A stretch of DNA of 64,000 nt. It comes from Pirellulales bacterium (lineage in GTDB: Bacteria; Planctomycetota; Planctomycetia; Pirellulales; JACPPG01). The position numbers were made by a program, and so were the translations under genes. Location: contig DASZWQ010000057.1 of assembly GCA_035546535.1 (NCBI GenBank), positions 1 to 64,000 on the forward strand, in the 5' to 3' direction. The notes beneath the pieces were generated by a model that was given only the letters and a program-made list of their open reading frames with translations, was not told the DNA's origin and made no database searches. Each line of letters begins with the position of its first letter. Positions within the stretch are counted from its first letter, which is position 1. This document shows positions 34,770-44,449 of the stretch, in pieces.

Positions 34770-36971
34770 ATGCACGATGGTCCCGTCGAGATTCATACCG
34801 CCAACGTGCCCCGCGCTCGGGACTCGCTGGGCTACGCGCTGGTCGTCGCGGCGCTAACGATCTGCTACGTGGCGCTGGGGCTCAGTGCTTCGCTACGAAA
34901 ATCGCAAACCGGCGACGAAGGCGCACACCTCACCGGCGGCGTCAGCTATTGGGCAAGGAATGACTATCGCATTCAGCCCGAAAACGGCAACTTGCCCGAG
35001 CGCCTGGGGGGGCTGCCGGTGTGGCTTTCCGGCTATCAATTGCCTTCAACCGACAACGCGGCGTGGCGTGAGTTGCGGCAATGGGACTTTGCCGAAGAGT
35101 TCTTCTACCAAAGCGGCAACGATGCTGATCAGATGCTGCTGCGCGGCCGGGCGGTGATGACCCTGCTCGGCGTGTCATTGGCGTGGTTGATCTGCGGCTG
35201 GTCGCGGCGACTGTTCGGCCCTGCAGCCGGTCTGTTGAGTCTCACGATTTTCGTGTTCTCTCCGCCCATGCTGACGCATGGATTTCTGATTACCTCGGAC
35301 ATGGCCAGCGCGCTATTTTTCACGGCGGCGGTCGCCTCGCTCTGGCGGTTACTGCATCGAGTCTCGCCGTGGACACTGACGGCGACGTGGTTGGCGCTGT
35401 CCGGCTTGTTCCTTTCGAAATTCGCGGCCCCCATGATCGTGCCCATCGGCGGACTCTTGCTCGTGGTTCGATTGTGCAATCGCCGACCCGCCGAGCTTGT
35501 TGGCTGGGGACCGGCGCGCGAGTGTCGTGGACCGCTTCGCCAGTTCTTCCTTTACTTGGCCATCGTGCCGCTATTGGTGCTGGGCGTAGCCCTGTCGATT
35601 TGGGCGTCGTACGGCTTCCGCTACGCGATGCTTAACCCGGCGCTCGGAGCGTCCGAGGTCTCGATCGATTGGGCGGCGGTGACTAACAAATCGGCGACCG
35701 TGAACCGGTCGATCGAGATGGCGCGTGAGCAACGGTTGCTTCCCGAGGCGTATCTCTACGGTTTTTCGCACGTCCTGCGTAATTCCGCGTCGCGCAGCGC
35801 GTTTCTTAACGGCGCATACCGTCACAGAGGCTGGCGGAGTTTCTTTCCTTATTGCTTCGCCTACAAAACGCCCTTGGCCGTCTTTGTGATCTTGGTTTTG
35901 GCCGCCGCGGCCGGCTGGCGCTTCGGCCGCGCTGCGCGTAAAACAAGCGACGCATCCGCGCCAGGTAACGATGCCGCATCCCGCGCGCGTCCGGACCGCA
36001 GTCGCTTATACGAGATCACGCCGCTCATCGCGCTCCTGGCCGTGTATTGGGCATTCGCGATTACCAGTCATTTGAACATCGGGCATCGGCATTTGCTGCC
36101 GATCTATCCGGCGCTATTCATTATGGCCGGCGCGGCCGCCTGGTGGTTTGCCCCAGCAGCGTGGGCATGTCACGTCCCGCCTGTCCGCGCGTCTGCCCCT
36201 CGACAATCGGCAAGGCGGAGCGAGGCCGGCAATGTCGCGCTGCGCTGCGTGCTAGTCGGCGCGTTGCTGTGGGCCGTGGGCGACGGCCTGTGGATCTGGC
36301 CGCATTATCTCGCGTATTTCAATCCGCTGGCGGGCGGCCCCTGGAACGGCTATCGGCATCTGGTCGACAGCTCGCTCGACTGGAGTCAGGATCTGAAAGA
36401 GACGAAAGCCTGGCTCGACGCTCATCCAAACGATACCAGCGACCCGCGCCGATTGTATTTCGCGTTTTACGGGGCGCCGCCGCCTGAGTATTACGGTATT
36501 CACGCGCAACGATTGCCGTCGTTTCCTTTCAAGTGGCAGCCCCACGTGACGGAGCCACTGACCGGCGGCACGTACCTGATCAGCGCGACGACGCTTCCCG
36601 GCGTTGTGTGTCTCATGCCCGGTCGTTGGAACGAGGGCTATGAGTCCCTATACCGAAACTTGCGGCGGAGTTTCAATGTCTATCGAACGTCGTCAACCAC
36701 TGCCGAAGGACGTCGGAAATTGACCGACTACGCGCCGGAGCAGCAATGGCAGGCCATGCTCAACACGTATGAAACGGCGCGCTTCATGCGGCTGGCGAGC
36801 TATCTGCGGCAGCGCGAACCGGACGACGAGATCGGCTATTCGATCCTGGTCTACCGCCTGACAGACGAGGAAGTTGCGGAGGCGATCGATGGCCCTCCGG
36901 TGGAGTTATTGCCCGAGCCGGAATGGGAGACCGAGAATCGGCGGTACGGCATCGAGACAGAAAACCCCTAA
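34770..36971 (+). CDS. GT39-like membrane glycosyltransferase family protein
   Basis: A 733-residue membrane protein. First span LGYALVVAALTICYVALGLS, then an extracytoplasmic loop with TGDEGAHLTGGVSYW, an Asp-Glu pair in the position of the catalytic acid of GT39/PMT-type enzymes, followed by about nine spans up to residue ~440 and a periplasmic domain. Members transfer sugars from lipid carriers to lipids or proteins. Later parts include ITSHLNIGHRHLLPIYPALF and DSSLDWSQDLKETKAWL, phrases common in planctomycete proteins annotated as GT39. ATG 34770 is used, though a TTG at 34761 gives three more residues; AGGAC lies about 12 bases upstream. Substrate unknown. Confidence 0.78.
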   Translation: MHDGPVEIHTANVPRARDSLGYALVVAALTICYVALGLSASLRKSQTGDEGAHLTGGVSYWARNDYRIQPENGNLPERLGGLPVWLSGYQLPSTDNAAWRELRQWDFAEEFFYQSGNDADQMLLRGRAVMTLLGVSLAWLICGWSRRLFGPAAGLLSLTIFVFSPPMLTHGFLITSDMASALFFTAAVASLWRLLHRVSPWTLTATWLALSGLFLSKFAAPMIVPIGGLLLVVRLCNRRPAELVGWGPARECRGPLRQFFLYLAIVPLLVLGVALSIWASYGFRYAMLNPALGASEVSIDWAAVTNKSATVNRSIEMAREQRLLPEAYLYGFSHVLRNSASRSAFLNGAYRHRGWRSFFPYCFAYKTPLAVFVILVLAAAAGWRFGRAARKTSDASAPGNDAASRARPDRSRLYEITPLIALLAVYWAFAITSHLNIGHRHLLPIYPALFIMAGAAAWWFAPAAWACHVPPVRASAPRQSARRSEAGNVALRCVLVGALLWAVGDGLWIWPHYLAYFNPLAGGPWNGYRHLVDSSLDWSQDLKETKAWLDAHPNDTSDPRRLYFAFYGAPPPEYYGIHAQRLPSFPFKWQPHVTEPLTGGTYLISATTLPGVVCLMPGRWNEGYESLYRNLRRSFNVYRTSSTTAEGRRKLTDYAPEQQWQAMLNTYETARFMRLASYLRQREPDDEIGYSILVYRLTDEEVAEAIDGPPVELLPEPEWETENRRYGIETENP

Positions 36972-37099
36972 CCGTTCTATCTTCGGGGTTTGATCGCCGA
37001 TTTGCCGTGGTAATTCGCTCCCAAAGAAACACGCGCGCCGAAGCTTCCCTTTGCTCGATGCACGCTATTCAAGGCGTCCGAGCTCTCTCGGGTAGTAGG

Positions 37100-37435
37100 T
37101 CAGTCTGAATTCTGATTTTGCGGCATATCGTCGGGATTGTCGCTCGTTCGTCTCGCGAGCCTGCCTCTGACCGCCCAGCATACAAGAACAATAGGAATGC
37201 TTCGCACGATTATCGCGGCGAGAGCGAAACTAGCTGCGGTCCATCTCTTTTCTTCCAAAAGAGCTGCTGACGATACGAATCCGTATAGAACGTTCAGTCC
37301 CAAAACGAGAGACGTTATGGCGAAGAGCCACCAGCCATACCTCGCATCCCCTTTCTCTTTGGCAAGCTCGCGCGAAAGTGCAGCCACGAAGAAGAATGGA
37401 AACGCCATCATGCCCATGCTGAAAAGTTCGATCAT
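37100..37435 (-). CDS. Small membrane protein of unknown function
   Basis: A 111-residue protein from ATG 37435, with GGGGG just upstream. Spans: FSMGMMAFPFFFVAALSREL, WWLFAITSLVLGLNVLYGFV, and FALAAIIVRSIPIVLVCWAV, with a charged tail NPDDMPQNQNSD. The frame extends to 37759 upstream in arginine-rich sequence that is not protein-like. It is convergent with the GT39-like gene and divergent from moxR. No family recognised. Confidence 0.6.
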   Translation of the reverse strand: MIELFSMGMMAFPFFFVAALSRELAKEKGDARYGWWLFAITSLVLGLNVLYGFVSSAALLEEKRWTAASFALAAIIVRSIPIVLVCWAVRGRLARRTSDNPDDMPQNQNSD

Positions 37436-37697
37436 TCCCCCATGGTACCCGGCCGGATAAACCCACAAAAAACAGGGAAAACGAATTTCAGACTTACCCC
37501 CCCGCCCCTTCCTGGGAAAATTTCCCTCGCCGTGCGTCCTGTGGTATGGTGGCTTTTTGAATCGCCCGTCGTGGTCTTGGGCCAGATTGGCCGCACCCGG
37601 ACTACGATGAAGAGCTAAGAGGCCCCTCCGTCGTCGTTCGTTAGTTAATAGACGCGATCGCGTTTCTACTGCTGCACCTCTAGCGCGGAACACAGAG

Positions 37698-38726
37698 ATG
37701 GCACAGCTCTCCGAATCCCCGTCGACGGCCACCCTCAACGACGATGACGTGCAGGCCATCGATCGGCTGCGCGAAGTTTATCGTCGGCTGCGCGACGAAC
37801 TTGGCCGCGTCATCATCGGCCAGCACGACACTGTCGAGCGGCTCTCGATCTGCCTCTTTGCCCGCGGGCATTGCCTGCTGATGGGCGTGCCGGGCCTGGC
37901 CAAGACGCTGCTAGTAAGTAAAGTCGCCGAGACGATGTCACTGCGCTACAGCCGCATCCAGTTCACGCCCGACTTGATGCCGATGGACATCACCGGCACC
38001 GACATCTTGCAGGACGCGGCGGACGGCCGGCGTGAATTTCATTTCGTACACGGACCGGTATTCGCGAACATCGTGCTGGCCGACGAGATCAATCGTGCCC
38101 CGCCCAAGACCCAGGCCGCCATGCTCGAAGCGATGCAAGAGCAAAAGGTGACGGTCGTCGGCAAGACGTTCCATCTCGATTCGCCGTTCTTCGTGCTGGC
38201 CACGCAGAATCCCGTGGAACAGGAGGGGACGTACCCGCTACCCGAGGCGCAGCTCGATCGCTTTATGTTTCTGGTCGAGCTCGATTATCCCTCGGAAGAG
38301 GAAGAGGTGCTGATCGCCCGCACCACCACGGGCGACGCGCTGCCGACCCTGGATCACGTGATGACCGCGCCCGAGATCATCGAGCATCAGCACCTGGTGC
38401 GGCGCGTGCCGGTGCCGGATCATATTTATCAGTACGCGGCCCGGCTGGTGCGCAAGACCCGGCCGCGCGGCAGAATCGCGCCCGACTGGATCAAACCGTT
38501 CGTCGCCTGGGGCGCTGGCCCGCGGGCCGTGCAGTATTTGATTCTCGGCGCCAAGGCGCGGGCCGCGTTGCACGGTAGCTACATGGTGCGCCTGGAAGAC
38601 GTCCATGAAGTGGCCTTGCCCGTGCTCACGCATCGCGTGATCACGACGTTCGCCGCGCAGGCCGAGGGGCTGGACGCGAAGCAAATCGTCAGGCGGTTGA
38701 TCGAAGAGACCACGGCGGAACAGTAA
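37698..38726 (+). CDS. MoxR-family AAA+ ATPase
   Basis: A 342-residue ATPase, cytoplasmic, thought to act as a chaperone for VWA-domain proteins. The Walker A motif is GVPGLAKT (residues about 62-69), Walker B is VLADEINRAPPKTQAAMLEAM (about 130), and sensor-1 is FFVLATQNPVEQEGTYPLPEAQLDRF. The C-terminal lid domain includes KARAALHGSYMVRLEDVHEVALPVLTHR. It is the first gene of a plus-strand series with DUF58 and two BatA/VWA-like genes, the standard MoxR-DUF58-VWA arrangement. Good match along its whole length. Confidence 0.95.
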   Translation: MAQLSESPSTATLNDDDVQAIDRLREVYRRLRDELGRVIIGQHDTVERLSICLFARGHCLLMGVPGLAKTLLVSKVAETMSLRYSRIQFTPDLMPMDITGTDILQDAADGRREFHFVHGPVFANIVLADEINRAPPKTQAAMLEAMQEQKVTVVGKTFHLDSPFFVLATQNPVEQEGTYPLPEAQLDRFMFLVELDYPSEEEEVLIARTTTGDALPTLDHVMTAPEIIEHQHLVRRVPVPDHIYQYAARLVRKTRPRGRIAPDWIKPFVAWGAGPRAVQYLILGAKARAALHGSYMVRLEDVHEVALPVLTHRVITTFAAQAEGLDAKQIVRRLIEETTAEQ

Positions 38727-38801
38727 GGGCTGGACCTGGCACGCCCCGCAAGCCGGGGCAAGGACGGTGCACAATACCAAGGATGCACCGGGCGGTGGCG
38801 T

Positions 38802-39713
38802 ATGCTTTCGGACCGTCAATCGCGCAGTTTTCTCGACGCGCAGGTTCTGTCGCGATTGGCCGGCATGCCGCTCTTTGCCCGCCGGCCCATGCAAGGTAAC
38901 GTCTCGGGGCGGCACGCCAGCCCTCACCGCGGGGCCAGCGTCGAATTCGCCGAGTATCGCAAGTACGTGCCCGGCGACGACCTGCGCCGGCTCGATTGGC
39001 GCGCCTACGGTCGCTCGGACCGGTTTTACGTCAAGGAGTTCGAGGCCGACACCAACCTGCGTTGCTGCTTCATCGTGGATACCAGCGGCTCGATGGGCTT
39101 TGGCTCGACGGGCGTCAGCAAGATCGAATACGCTCGCCGCCTGGCCGCCACGATTGCTTACCTGGCCTGCCAGCAAGGAGACGCCGTCGGCCTGTCGTGC
39201 GTGGCGCAGAACATCGTGCGCAGCCTGCCGCCCAAACGGAACCCGGCCCACTTGCGGCTCCTGCTCGACATGCTCGAAGGGATGCGCCCTCGCGGCGACA
39301 CGCAGTTGGCCGCCACGTTGCACGAGCTGGCCGAAACGATCCGGCAGCGGGCGCTGGTGATCATTATCTCGGATTTATTCGTCGAGCCGGCGGTCCTCAA
39401 CAGTTGCTTTCAGCATCTGCGCTTCCGGCACCATGACGTGGCCGTGTTTCATTTGCTCGACCCCCTGGAATTCGATTTCAACTTTCGCCGGCCGATGCGC
39501 TTTCTGGATATGGAAGGGGGCCCGGCCATCTTCGCCGACCCCACGGATATCGTCGACCGCTACCAGAAAGCGCTCAATGAATACCTGACCGACCTGAAGC
39601 AAGTGGTGCTCGAATCGGCGGTCGATTATCAGCGCGTCTCTCTGGCCGACGATTACGAGCAAGTGCTCGCCCGATTCCTGGTCAGCCGCGCGGCGGGGAA
39701 GGGGCGGCGATGA
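38802..39713 (+). CDS. DUF58 domain-containing protein
   Basis: A 303-residue protein. The diagnostic region is HRGASVEFAEYRKYVPGDDLRRLDWRAYGRSDRFYVKEFEADTN, followed by a VWA-like MIDAS motif DTSGSMGFGS. DUF58 proteins accompany MoxR ATPases and are presumed to be their targets. The ATG of the next gene overlaps its stop (ATGA). The gap to moxR is 75 bases. Confidence 0.93.
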   Translation: MLSDRQSRSFLDAQVLSRLAGMPLFARRPMQGNVSGRHASPHRGASVEFAEYRKYVPGDDLRRLDWRAYGRSDRFYVKEFEADTNLRCCFIVDTSGSMGFGSTGVSKIEYARRLAATIAYLACQQGDAVGLSCVAQNIVRSLPPKRNPAHLRLLLDMLEGMRPRGDTQLAATLHELAETIRQRALVIIISDLFVEPAVLNSCFQHLRFRHHDVAVFHLLDPLEFDFNFRRPMRFLDMEGGPAIFADPTDIVDRYQKALNEYLTDLKQVVLESAVDYQRVSLADDYEQVLARFLVSRAAGKGRR

Positions 39714-41731
39714 GCTTTCTACAGCCATGGCTTTTGGCCGCGCTACCGCTCGTGGCGGTGCCGCTCATTATTCACCTGGTGAACCAGCGGCGCTTTCAGA
39801 CCATCGAATGGGCCGCCATGATGTTCCTGCTGGCGGCCCGGCGCATGGCGCGCGGCTATTCGCGGCTGCGGCAATGGCTGATCATGCTCGCCCGCATGGG
39901 CGCGATCGCGGCCCTGGTGCTGGCCGTCAGCCGCCCATTGGCCAGTGGTGTCTTGGGCCTCGCCGCGGGTGGCCGCGCCGATACGACGATCATCCTGTTG
40001 GATCGGTCGCCCAGCATGCAGGAGCGCAGCACCTCGGGGCAATCGAAGCTCGAAACCGGTCGTGGGCAACTCGTACGCGCTCTGCAAACGCTGCGCTCCG
40101 ACCGCTGGGTTTTGATCGATAGTGCCACGTGCCAGCCGCGCGAGCTGGCGTCGCCATCGGCCCTGGAAAGCGCGCCCGAAACCGGCCCGGCCAGCGCCCC
40201 CGCCGATATCCCGGCCATGCTGCAAGAGGCCTATCGGTACATTCAAGAGAACCACACAGGCCAGACTGAAATCTGGATCTGCTCGGATCTGCGCAGCAAC
40301 GATTGGGCTGCGGAAAGCAATCGCTGGTCGACCTTGCGAAACGCCTTTCTCGAGATGCCGCAAGGTGTCCGCTTCCATCTATTGGCTTACCCCAAGGCCT
40401 CGAAGGCGAACGTGTCCGTTCGTGTGACCGACGCGCGCCGCCTGGAGACCGACGACGGCGCCGAGCTATTGGTATCGCTCAAGCTATCGCGTGCCGAGGG
40501 CGTGGAAGAAAAAGTGACGCTGCCCGTTCAGTTCGAGATCGAGGGCGCCCGGTCCGTAGTACCCGTCGAGCTTTCCAGCCCGCTCACCGAGTTGAAAGAC
40601 CACCAGATTCCGCTCGAGCGGTCGCGGACGCGCGGCTGGGGCAAGATCTCGATCCCGGCCGACGCCAACCCCGCCGATGATGACTACTATTTCGTCTTCG
40701 ATCGGCCGCCGCCGCGGCGGGCAGTGCTCGTCTGCGAAGATCCGCGGGTCGAGCGCCCGCTGGCGCTGGCCACCGCGATCGCGCCGGAGCCCGGACTGGA
40801 TTGCAGCGGCCAGTCGCTCGACGCGTCGCAATTAGCCGGCGTCGATTGGGATCAGACCGCACTCTTGATCTGGCAGGCGCCGCTTCCCACCGGAGCCGTG
40901 GCGGCCAGCGTGCAAGCCTTTGTCGATCGTGGCGGGCAAGTCGTTTTCTTCCCGCCAGCCAATCCAGGCAATGAAGAATTGTTCGGCGTGCGTTGGACCG
41001 ACTGGGTCACCGACCCCGATCACGTGCCGATCGAAACCTGGCGCAGCGATGAAGACGTGCTGGCCCGCACGCTCAACGGCGCCGCCCTGCCGGTCGGCCA
41101 GTTGGAAGTCATGCGCTATTGCGGCCTCAGCGGCGAAACGACGGCGCTGGCGACGCTGCGTGGCGGCGCAGCCCTGGTCGCACGCGCGCCCACCAAGCGC
41201 GGCGGCGTCTATTTCTGGGCCACGACGCCTTCGCCCGTCGATTCGTCCCTGGCCACCAGCGGCGTGGTGCTTTATGCCTTCGTGCAGCGGCTATTGGCCG
41301 CGGGCGCCGAGGTGTTGGCCCAGGTGCGCCAGCTTGACGCCGGAGCGGCCGATGGCGAAAACGCGGCCTCCTGGGCGCGCATCGCGGATACCGACCAGGG
41401 GCTGTCGACCGAGATGATCTATCATCGCGGTGTTTATCGCGACGGCGATCGGCTGTTGGCCATCAACCGGCCCGTGGCCGAGGACGACGCCAAGGTGCTG
41501 GCCGACGAACAGGTCGGCGAGCTGTTCCATGGGCTGAACTATGCCCGCGTCGATGACGAGGCCGGCAGCGTCGGGTCGCTCGTGCAAGAAATCTGGCGCG
41601 CGTTCCTGGGAACGATGCTCGTGGCACTCGTGGTCGAGGCGGCCTTGTGCCTGCCCAAGGTTGCTCATGCTGCGCCCGCTCCAGGCGTGATGGCTAAGAC
41701 GGCGGCTCCAGGCGGGGGGGCCCCACGATGA
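39710..41731 (+). CDS. BatA-like membrane protein with VWA domain
   Basis: A 673-residue membrane protein. The N-terminus (LQPWLLAALPLVAVPLIIHLVNQRRFQTIEWAAMMFL) is the Aerotolerance/BatA N-terminal domain, with two spans. The VWA-type domain starts at IILLDRSPSMQERS, a degenerate MIDAS. The middle is a beta-rich periplasmic part, then a glutamine-amidotransferase-like stretch (LLIWQAPLPTGAVAASVQAF) and a final span near residue 630 (IWRAFLGTMLVALVVEAALC). It overlaps the neighbours at both ends (ATGA), so translation is probably coupled. Confidence 0.88.
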   Translation: MSFLQPWLLAALPLVAVPLIIHLVNQRRFQTIEWAAMMFLLAARRMARGYSRLRQWLIMLARMGAIAALVLAVSRPLASGVLGLAAGGRADTTIILLDRSPSMQERSTSGQSKLETGRGQLVRALQTLRSDRWVLIDSATCQPRELASPSALESAPETGPASAPADIPAMLQEAYRYIQENHTGQTEIWICSDLRSNDWAAESNRWSTLRNAFLEMPQGVRFHLLAYPKASKANVSVRVTDARRLETDDGAELLVSLKLSRAEGVEEKVTLPVQFEIEGARSVVPVELSSPLTELKDHQIPLERSRTRGWGKISIPADANPADDDYYFVFDRPPPRRAVLVCEDPRVERPLALATAIAPEPGLDCSGQSLDASQLAGVDWDQTALLIWQAPLPTGAVAASVQAFVDRGGQVVFFPPANPGNEELFGVRWTDWVTDPDHVPIETWRSDEDVLARTLNGAALPVGQLEVMRYCGLSGETTALATLRGGAALVARAPTKRGGVYFWATTPSPVDSSLATSGVVLYAFVQRLLAAGAEVLAQVRQLDAGAADGENAASWARIADTDQGLSTEMIYHRGVYRDGDRLLAINRPVAEDDAKVLADEQVGELFHGLNYARVDDEAGSVGSLVQEIWRAFLGTMLVALVVEAALCLPKVAHAAPAPGVMAKTAAPGGGAPR

Positions 41732-43926
41732 CCGCCGCACATTCGCTGACATTCTTGTGGCTGCCGTGGTCGATTTTCGCGGGCTTGCTCGTCGTCGCCG
41801 CTACGTCGGTGCTCAGCTTTATCGCCTGGCGCCGGAGCGGCTTTCGCGCGGACGTGGGCTTGCTCGAGTTGTTAAGGCTTGCGCTCGTGATGCTCGTCGC
41901 GGTGCTGTTCAATCAGCCGGAATGGGTCGAAGAATACCGCCCGGACGAAAAGCCCACGATCGCCGTACTGTGGGACGGCTCGACGAGCATGGATACGCGC
42001 GACGTGTCGGGCGCTACGGCGGCGCCGACGTCGGTCTCGTCGCGCCGTGAAGCGGTGCAGCCGCTGGTCGACAATACCTTCTGGAACTCGCTCGGCGAGC
42101 GCATGGCCGTCGAGGTGCAGGCCATCTCGCCGAAAGAGACCGCGCAGGGAACGAACCTTTACCAGCCGCTCGTGGATGCGATGGAAAAATACCGCAACCT
42201 GCGCGGAATCGTGCTGGCCTCGGACGGCGACTGGAACGAGGGGCAGCCGCCCGTGCAAGCGGCCACGGCGCTGCGGCTGCAGGAAGTGCCGGTGTTCGTT
42301 GTGCCCGTGGGCAGTTCGTCGCGACTGCCGGACGTCGAGCTTTTGAGCCTGGATGCCCCGACCTTCGGTATCGTCGGCAAGTCGGTCCGCATCCCGTTCA
42401 CCATCGAGAGCACGCTGCCGCGCGAGCAACTGGCGACCGTCACGCTGAAGACGTCCGACGGCGAACAACTGACCAAGGAAGTCCGCATCGCCCCCATGGC
42501 CCGCACCAGCGACTGGCTGATCTGGAAGCCGCCGGCCGTGGGCGACTATACGCTGTCGCTCGACGTGCCGGCGCAGCCCGAGGAGCTGTTGGCAGACAAT
42601 AACCACCTGGCGGCGCCAATATCGATTCGGGAGGAAAAATTGCGTGTGCTGCTCGTGGAATCGGTGCCCCGTTGGGAATACCGCTATCTGCGCAATGCCC
42701 TGTCGCGCGACCCGGGCGTCGAGCTCTCCTGTCTGCTCTTTCATCCCGGGCTGAACAAGGTCGGCGGCGGAAATAAGGATTACATCAAGCAGTTTCCGCA
42801 GGGGCTCGACGAACTATCGAAGTTCGACGTCGTCTTTCTGGGGGACGTCGGCATGGAAGAAGGGCAACTGACGAGCGAGGATTGCCGCCTGCTCAAGGGC
42901 ATCGTCGAGCATCAGGCGAGCGGGCTGGTTTTCATGCCCGGCTGGCAAGGCAGGCAAAATTCGCTCGTCGATAGCGAGCTGGGCGATCTGTGCCCTGTGG
43001 TGCTCGACCCGGCGCAGCCTGGCGGCTGGGGCTCGCGCACGCCCAGCAATCTGGAACTAACCGAAACGGGCCGCCGCAGCCTGCTCACGAAGCTGGCCGA
43101 CACCACGGACGACAACACCGACGTCTGGGAAAACCTGCCCGGTTTCCAATGGTATGCCGCGGTGAAACGGGCCAAGGCCGGCACCGAGGTTCTTTGCGTG
43201 CACAAGGATGCTGCCAATGAATTCGGCCGGTTGCCACTATTGGTGACAAGAACTTTCGGCGCCGGAAAAGTCCTTTTTATGGGGACCGACGGCGCTTGGC
43301 GCTGGCGAAAAGGGGTCGAAGACAAGTACCATTACAGGTTCTGGGGACAGGTGGTGCGCTGGATGGCGTACCAACGGAACATGGCGAAGGGGGAGACGAT
43401 GCGCATGTATTACTCGCCCGAACAGCCGCAGGTCAGGCAAACAATCGCGCTCTCGGCCAACGTCGCCGAGCGCAATGGTGAGCCGTTGACTCATGGCGAC
43501 GTCACGGCGCGCATCGTCGCCCCGTCTGGCAAATCGGAAGTCGTGCGCTTTACCTCCTCGGGCGACGAATGGGGCGCCTTCGCATCGCGCTACACGCCGC
43601 AAGAGCCGGGACGGCACGAGGTGACGCTCGCTTGCCGGCAAACCGGCGCTTCGCTCGATGCGTCCTTCTTCGTGCAAGGGACGCAAATCGAACGGATCGG
43701 CCGCGCTGCTCGCCCCGAAGTGCTGGAAGAGATTGCCCGCGTGACGCGTGGCAAGGTCGTGCGCGCCGGCCGGCTCGACGAGATCGTACAATCGCTTGCC
43801 GAGCTGCCCGACCCGCCGGCCGCGGTGCGACGCGTGCAGCTATGGTGTCACCCGGTGATGATGGGGATCCTGGTCACGCTTTTGGGCGTGTTCTGGATCG
43901 GCCGCAAAGCCGTGGGCCTGGTGTAG
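41728..43926 (+). CDS. VWA-like membrane protein, partner of BatA
   Basis: A 732-residue membrane protein with two N-terminal spans (LPWSIFAGLLVVAATSVLSF; LLRLALVMLVAVLFNQPEWV), a degenerate VWA region (VLWDGSTSMDTRDVSG), a Rossmann-like amidotransferase-type portion (RVLLVESVPRWEYRYLRNAL; GLVFMPGWQGRQNSLVDSEL) and a C-terminal span (VTLLGVFWIGRKAVGLV). It is the last gene of the tightly coupled four-gene part of the operon. The two large paralogous-style proteins may assemble in the periplasm. Substrate unknown. Confidence 0.85.
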   Translation: MTAAHSLTFLWLPWSIFAGLLVVAATSVLSFIAWRRSGFRADVGLLELLRLALVMLVAVLFNQPEWVEEYRPDEKPTIAVLWDGSTSMDTRDVSGATAAPTSVSSRREAVQPLVDNTFWNSLGERMAVEVQAISPKETAQGTNLYQPLVDAMEKYRNLRGIVLASDGDWNEGQPPVQAATALRLQEVPVFVVPVGSSSRLPDVELLSLDAPTFGIVGKSVRIPFTIESTLPREQLATVTLKTSDGEQLTKEVRIAPMARTSDWLIWKPPAVGDYTLSLDVPAQPEELLADNNHLAAPISIREEKLRVLLVESVPRWEYRYLRNALSRDPGVELSCLLFHPGLNKVGGGNKDYIKQFPQGLDELSKFDVVFLGDVGMEEGQLTSEDCRLLKGIVEHQASGLVFMPGWQGRQNSLVDSELGDLCPVVLDPAQPGGWGSRTPSNLELTETGRRSLLTKLADTTDDNTDVWENLPGFQWYAAVKRAKAGTEVLCVHKDAANEFGRLPLLVTRTFGAGKVLFMGTDGAWRWRKGVEDKYHYRFWGQVVRWMAYQRNMAKGETMRMYYSPEQPQVRQTIALSANVAERNGEPLTHGDVTARIVAPSGKSEVVRFTSSGDEWGAFASRYTPQEPGRHEVTLACRQTGASLDASFFVQGTQIERIGRAARPEVLEEIARVTRGKVVRAGRLDEIVQSLAELPDPPAAVRRVQLWCHPVMMGILVTLLGVFWIGRKAVGLV

Positions 43927-44449
43927 CAACTGCAAGTGAATTGATGCAGAAGCAAAGTGACAACACCTTGAGGGATTTCAAGAACGCCATGTCGCAACAT
44001 CTCCGGCCATGCGCCGAAGGTGTGAAACAAGCTCGCCCCGTGCAACGAACATATATGCACGCGCAATCGGACGTCGGAACCATGAGACGGCTTCCAGCCC
44101 CGCAGGGGCGGAATCATGTAGCCGTGGGCGTAAGCCCACGGAGAAGGTCTCGTAACGCGCCGGAAGCCCCGCAGGGGCGACATCGATTTCAGGACATGCA
44201 CAATGTCGCCCCTTCGGGGCTTACAACGATTCTTTTTCGAATAGTTTCCGTGGACTTGCGTCCACGGCTACGCGACAAGGCCCGTTCGGGGCCAGAATTC
44301 GCGCCCTTAAGCTCGCTAGAAATGGCAAAATGTCGAATGCCCTTCGAGATGCAGTCCATTACACATGCGTGACGCCCCTGAGGGGGGGCGCCACCAACTG
44401 ACACTAGATATCGCCAGCAAGACGGATCTCAACCCAAGGTGAGGGATTT
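43927..44449. other. Repeat-rich spacer inside the moxR series
   Basis: 520 bases without a gene, dividing the moxR-VWA part from the coiled-coil gene. It carries the repeat array at 44093-44294 and a GACGCCCCTGAGGGGGGGCG hairpin at 44370-44389. A promoter for the downstream genes may be at its right end, where a GAGGG ribosome site precedes the next ATG. Confidence 0.5.
44093..44294. repeat. GCCCCGCAGGGGC repeat array, locus 2
   Basis: Units in order: CAGCCCCGCAGGGGCGGAAT, TGTAGCCGTGGGCGTAAGCC + CACGG, AAGCCCCGCAGGGGCGACAT, ATGTCGCCCCTTCGGGGCTT (inverted), CCGTGGACTTGCGTCCACGG, and GGCCCGTTCGGGGCC. The order and content match the locus at 29300-29440. Confidence 0.85.

Noticed and set aside
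37436-37759. Upstream extension of the small membrane protein gene
   Set aside because: Sequence before ATG 37435 translates to Arg/Ser-rich residues and overlaps the moxR start region; the internal ATG with GGGGG upstream is a better start.
44093-44294. Possible CRISPR array
   Set aside because: The units are palindromes of two types with no constant repeat and no unique spacers of even length; no cas gene nearby.
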